From: Pseudomonadota bacterium | Lineage (GTDB): Bacteria > Pseudomonadota > Alphaproteobacteria > Rhodospirillales > 2-02-FULL-58-16 | Length of the DNA: 13,745 nt | Assembly (NCBI GenBank): GCA_022567015.1 | Contig: JADFHR010000063.1 | Location: 1-13,745 of the forward strand | Direction: 5' to 3' | In this document: positions 11,719 through 13,745 of the stretch, one piece after another | How the letters are laid out: the number at the start of each line of letters is the position of its first letter | Position numbering within the stretch: the first letter of the stretch is position 1 | Notes under the pieces: model-generated | Told to the model about the DNA's origin: nothing | What the model saw: the letters and a program-made list of their open reading frames with translations, nothing else | Databases searched by the model: none | Made by a program: the position numbers and the translations under genes

Positions 11719-13728
11719 ATGCCGTTGGCGAGGCGGGAGACAGGACGTTTGTTGAAACGCATGCAGGTCGCCGTCCTCGTCGGCTTGGTGGTGATCCTCC
11801 CCGGGTTGGCACAGGCGCGGACGGACGTGCTGACGCCCGCCGAGGCGCGGGCGGCGAAGGCCGCCTTCAAGGCCATCGACAGGGACAACTGGAAGCGCGC
11901 CCGGCGTCTCACCGCCCGGATCACCGATCCCCTGGTGGTCAAGATCATCCGCTGGCTGGACTTCACCCGCCAGAACACCGACGCTTCGTTCCGGGACATC
12001 GCGGACTTCATTGCCGACAATCCGGACTGGCCCTACCAAAAGACCCTGCGGCGCCGGGCCGAGGAGTCCATGGGCGTCAAGACCCCCACCGACGAAGTGC
12101 TTTCATGGTTCCGCACCCGCGAGCCGGTGAGCGTCGACGGCCAGGTGCGCTACGGCGCCGCCCTCCTCGCCGCCGGCGAAAAGGAAAAGGCCCGGGCCGT
12201 CCTGCGCAAGTCATGGATCTATGGAAATTTCGGCAAGCGCCAGGAACGGGGCTTCTACAAGCGGTACCGCGCCCTGCTGACCAGCGAGGACCACGTGCGG
12301 CGGCTGGACCGGCTGTTGTGGGAGGGCCGCTATTGGCCGGTGCGCCGCATGCTGCGCAAGGTCAACCCCCGCCAGCGGGCCCTGGCCGAGGCCCGGCTTC
12401 TGCTGAGAAAGAGGCTGGGCAACGTGGATCGGGCCATCGCCCGGGTCCCCGCCGACTTGAAGGATCATCCGGGCCTGGTTTACGAGCGCCTGCGGTGGCG
12501 CCGGCGCAAGGGCCGCGACGATTCCGCCCGCGAGCTGCTCGTCGACCTGCCGCGCGACGTGGTGCATCCGGAGAAATGGTGGACCGAGCGCGCCATCCTG
12601 GTCCGCCGCGCCCTGCAAAAAGGCTTTATTTCGGACGCCTACGTGATCGCCCGGGAACACGGTCTCAGCCATGGCGCGGATTTCGCCGAGGCCGAGTGGC
12701 TGGCCGGCTGGATCGCCTTGCGCTTTCTCGAGGAAGGCAAGGCCGCCCTGGACCACTTCGCGGCCATGTTCGATGCCGTGAGATACCCCGTGAGCCGCGC
12801 CCGCGGGGCCTATTGGGCGGGCCGCGCCGCCCAGGCCATGGGCGAACCCGAACTGGCCGATTCCTGGTACCGCACCGCCGCCGGCCACCCGACCGCGTAT
12901 TACGGCCAACTGGCGGCGGCGCGCCTGCGCCCCGGACGCGGCCTTGAACTGCCGCCCGAGCCCGAGCCCGATGCGTCCGAGGTGGACGCCTTCGAGGGGC
13001 ACGAGTTGGCGCGGGTGGTGCGGATTCTGAGCCAGCTGGACAGGAGGGACGAGCTCAGGCCCTTTGTGCTGGGCCTGGGCAACGCCAAGGACGCGCCCGG
13101 CTGGCGGGCGATGACGGCGGTGCTGGCGCGGGCCCACGGCCGGCCCGACCTGGCCATCGCCGTGGCCAAGAAGGCCGGCCGCGCCGGCCGCACCCTGGTC
13201 CAGGCGGCGTATCCCCTGTTGAAGGCCCCGGCGCTTGCCGGCGGTTCCGGAAAATCCGCCATCGAGGCGCCCCTGGTGCTGGCCATGGTGCGCCAGGAGA
13301 GCGCCTTCAACCCCAGGGCCACCAGCGGCGCCGGCGCCCGCGGGCTCATGCAGTTGCTGCCCCACACCGCCTACACGGTGGCGCGGCGACTCAAGGTGCG
13401 CTATTCGCGCAGCCGCCTGACCTCGGATTCCCGTTACAACCTGAGGCTAGGCCAGGCGTACATCGCCGGCCTGGTGAAAAAGTACGACGGGTCCTATGTG
13501 CTCGCCCTGGCCGCATACAACGCGGGCCCGTCGCAGACCAACAGATGGATACGCAACAACGGGGACCCCCGCGACGGGTCGGTCGATGTCATCGACTGGA
13601 TCGAGATGATACCCTTCGACGAGACCCGCAATTACATCCAGCGGGTCCTCGAGAACCTCCAGGTGTACCGCCGGCGCCTCGCCGACAAGGAGGTGGTGCT
13701 GATGCTGGAAAGCGACCTTCGGCGTTAG
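11719..13728 (+). CDS. Soluble lytic murein transglycosylase (Slt70-like)
   Basis: This is a periplasmic lytic transglycosylase that cleaves the glycan strands of peptidoglycan to 1,6-anhydro ends. With ATG 11719 it has 669 residues. The signal peptide has a basic start (LARRETGRLLKR), a hydrophobic core, and likely cleavage after AQA (31-33). A long helical-repeat region (about 40-500) with many W, R and A positions is the superhelical U and linker part of Slt70. The catalytic domain carries VRQESAFNP (524-532) with Glu527, GARGLMQLLPHTA (539-551), a YNLRLGQAYI segment and LALAAYNAGP (595-604). TTG 11752, with AGGA six bases upstream, is a plausible shorter start; ATG 11761 would lose the basic n-region. 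It is divergent from dapA, as in other alphaproteobacteria. Identification is sure; the start is not. Confidence 0.93.
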   Translation: MPLARRETGRLLKRMQVAVLVGLVVILPGLAQARTDVLTPAEARAAKAAFKAIDRDNWKRARRLTARITDPLVVKIIRWLDFTRQNTDASFRDIADFIADNPDWPYQKTLRRRAEESMGVKTPTDEVLSWFRTREPVSVDGQVRYGAALLAAGEKEKARAVLRKSWIYGNFGKRQERGFYKRYRALLTSEDHVRRLDRLLWEGRYWPVRRMLRKVNPRQRALAEARLLLRKRLGNVDRAIARVPADLKDHPGLVYERLRWRRRKGRDDSARELLVDLPRDVVHPEKWWTERAILVRRALQKGFISDAYVIAREHGLSHGADFAEAEWLAGWIALRFLEEGKAALDHFAAMFDAVRYPVSRARGAYWAGRAAQAMGEPELADSWYRTAAGHPTAYYGQLAAARLRPGRGLELPPEPEPDASEVDAFEGHELARVVRILSQLDRRDELRPFVLGLGNAKDAPGWRAMTAVLARAHGRPDLAIAVAKKAGRAGRTLVQAAYPLLKAPALAGGSGKSAIEAPLVLAMVRQESAFNPRATSGAGARGLMQLLPHTAYTVARRLKVRYSRSRLTSDSRYNLRLGQAYIAGLVKKYDGSYVLALAAYNAGPSQTNRWIRNNGDPRDGSVDVIDWIEMIPFDETRNYIQRVLENLQVYRRRLADKEVVLMLESDLRR

Positions 13729-13745
13729 CGGCGCGTACTCATAAA

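Noticed and set aside
220..13728. A hidden defence or mobile system
   Set aside because: Every clear gene matches a housekeeping family. No integrase, transposase, toxin-antitoxin or restriction motif was seen.

Overview
The window is 13.7 kb of GC-rich chromosomal DNA. Gene content, gene order and protein motifs point to an alphaproteobacterium, probably Rhodospirillales-like. The run folK-rpoZ-relA/spoT-(DUF2062)-pdxJ-acpS-lepB, the neighbouring dapA-smpB pair divergent from a soluble lytic transglycosylase, and a DUF4170 gene are all typical of that class. Every recognisable gene is a housekeeping gene. I see no phage, transposase, CRISPR array, tRNA or rRNA gene, and no defence system.

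Layout. 1-219 is a non-genic, palindrome-rich stretch just downstream of lepB. 220-6548 is a long minus-strand block read from right to left: folK, rpoZ, the bifunctional (p)ppGpp synthetase/hydrolase, a DUF2062 membrane protein, pdxJ (ATGA overlap), acpS and lepB. From 6686 the plus strand carries an NYN-domain nuclease gene, a family 5-type uracil-DNA glycosylase and thrH. 8863-9093 (minus) is DUF4170, 9450-10145 (plus) is a Nu-class-like glutathione transferase, 10189-11560 (minus) is dapA then smpB, and 11719-13728 (plus) is the lytic transglycosylase. The set covers folate and pyridoxal phosphate synthesis, acyl-carrier protein activation, protein export, stringent response, ribosome rescue, lysine and peptidoglycan precursors, murein turnover and DNA repair.

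The least ordinary feature is a family of very GC-rich palindromic repeats with a unit of about 60 bp. There are five copies in three places (5874-5940; a tandem pair at 7323-7454; a tandem pair at 9273-9399), all in the same orientation. The unit has a length divisible by three and all three forward frames are open. The tandem pair at 7323-7454 forms the apparent N-terminal coding region of the uracil-DNA glycosylase. This resembles the in-frame palindromic elements known from Rickettsia, but I cannot say that the two are related. Other points to follow are a thrice-repeated 42-bp unit at the end of rpoZ, a perfect palindrome inside the predicted rpoZ promoter spacer, and a 20-bp inverted repeat downstream of lepB where rnc would usually begin.

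The assignments rest on recognising motifs by eye. Start sites, promoters and repeat boundaries are the least certain parts.
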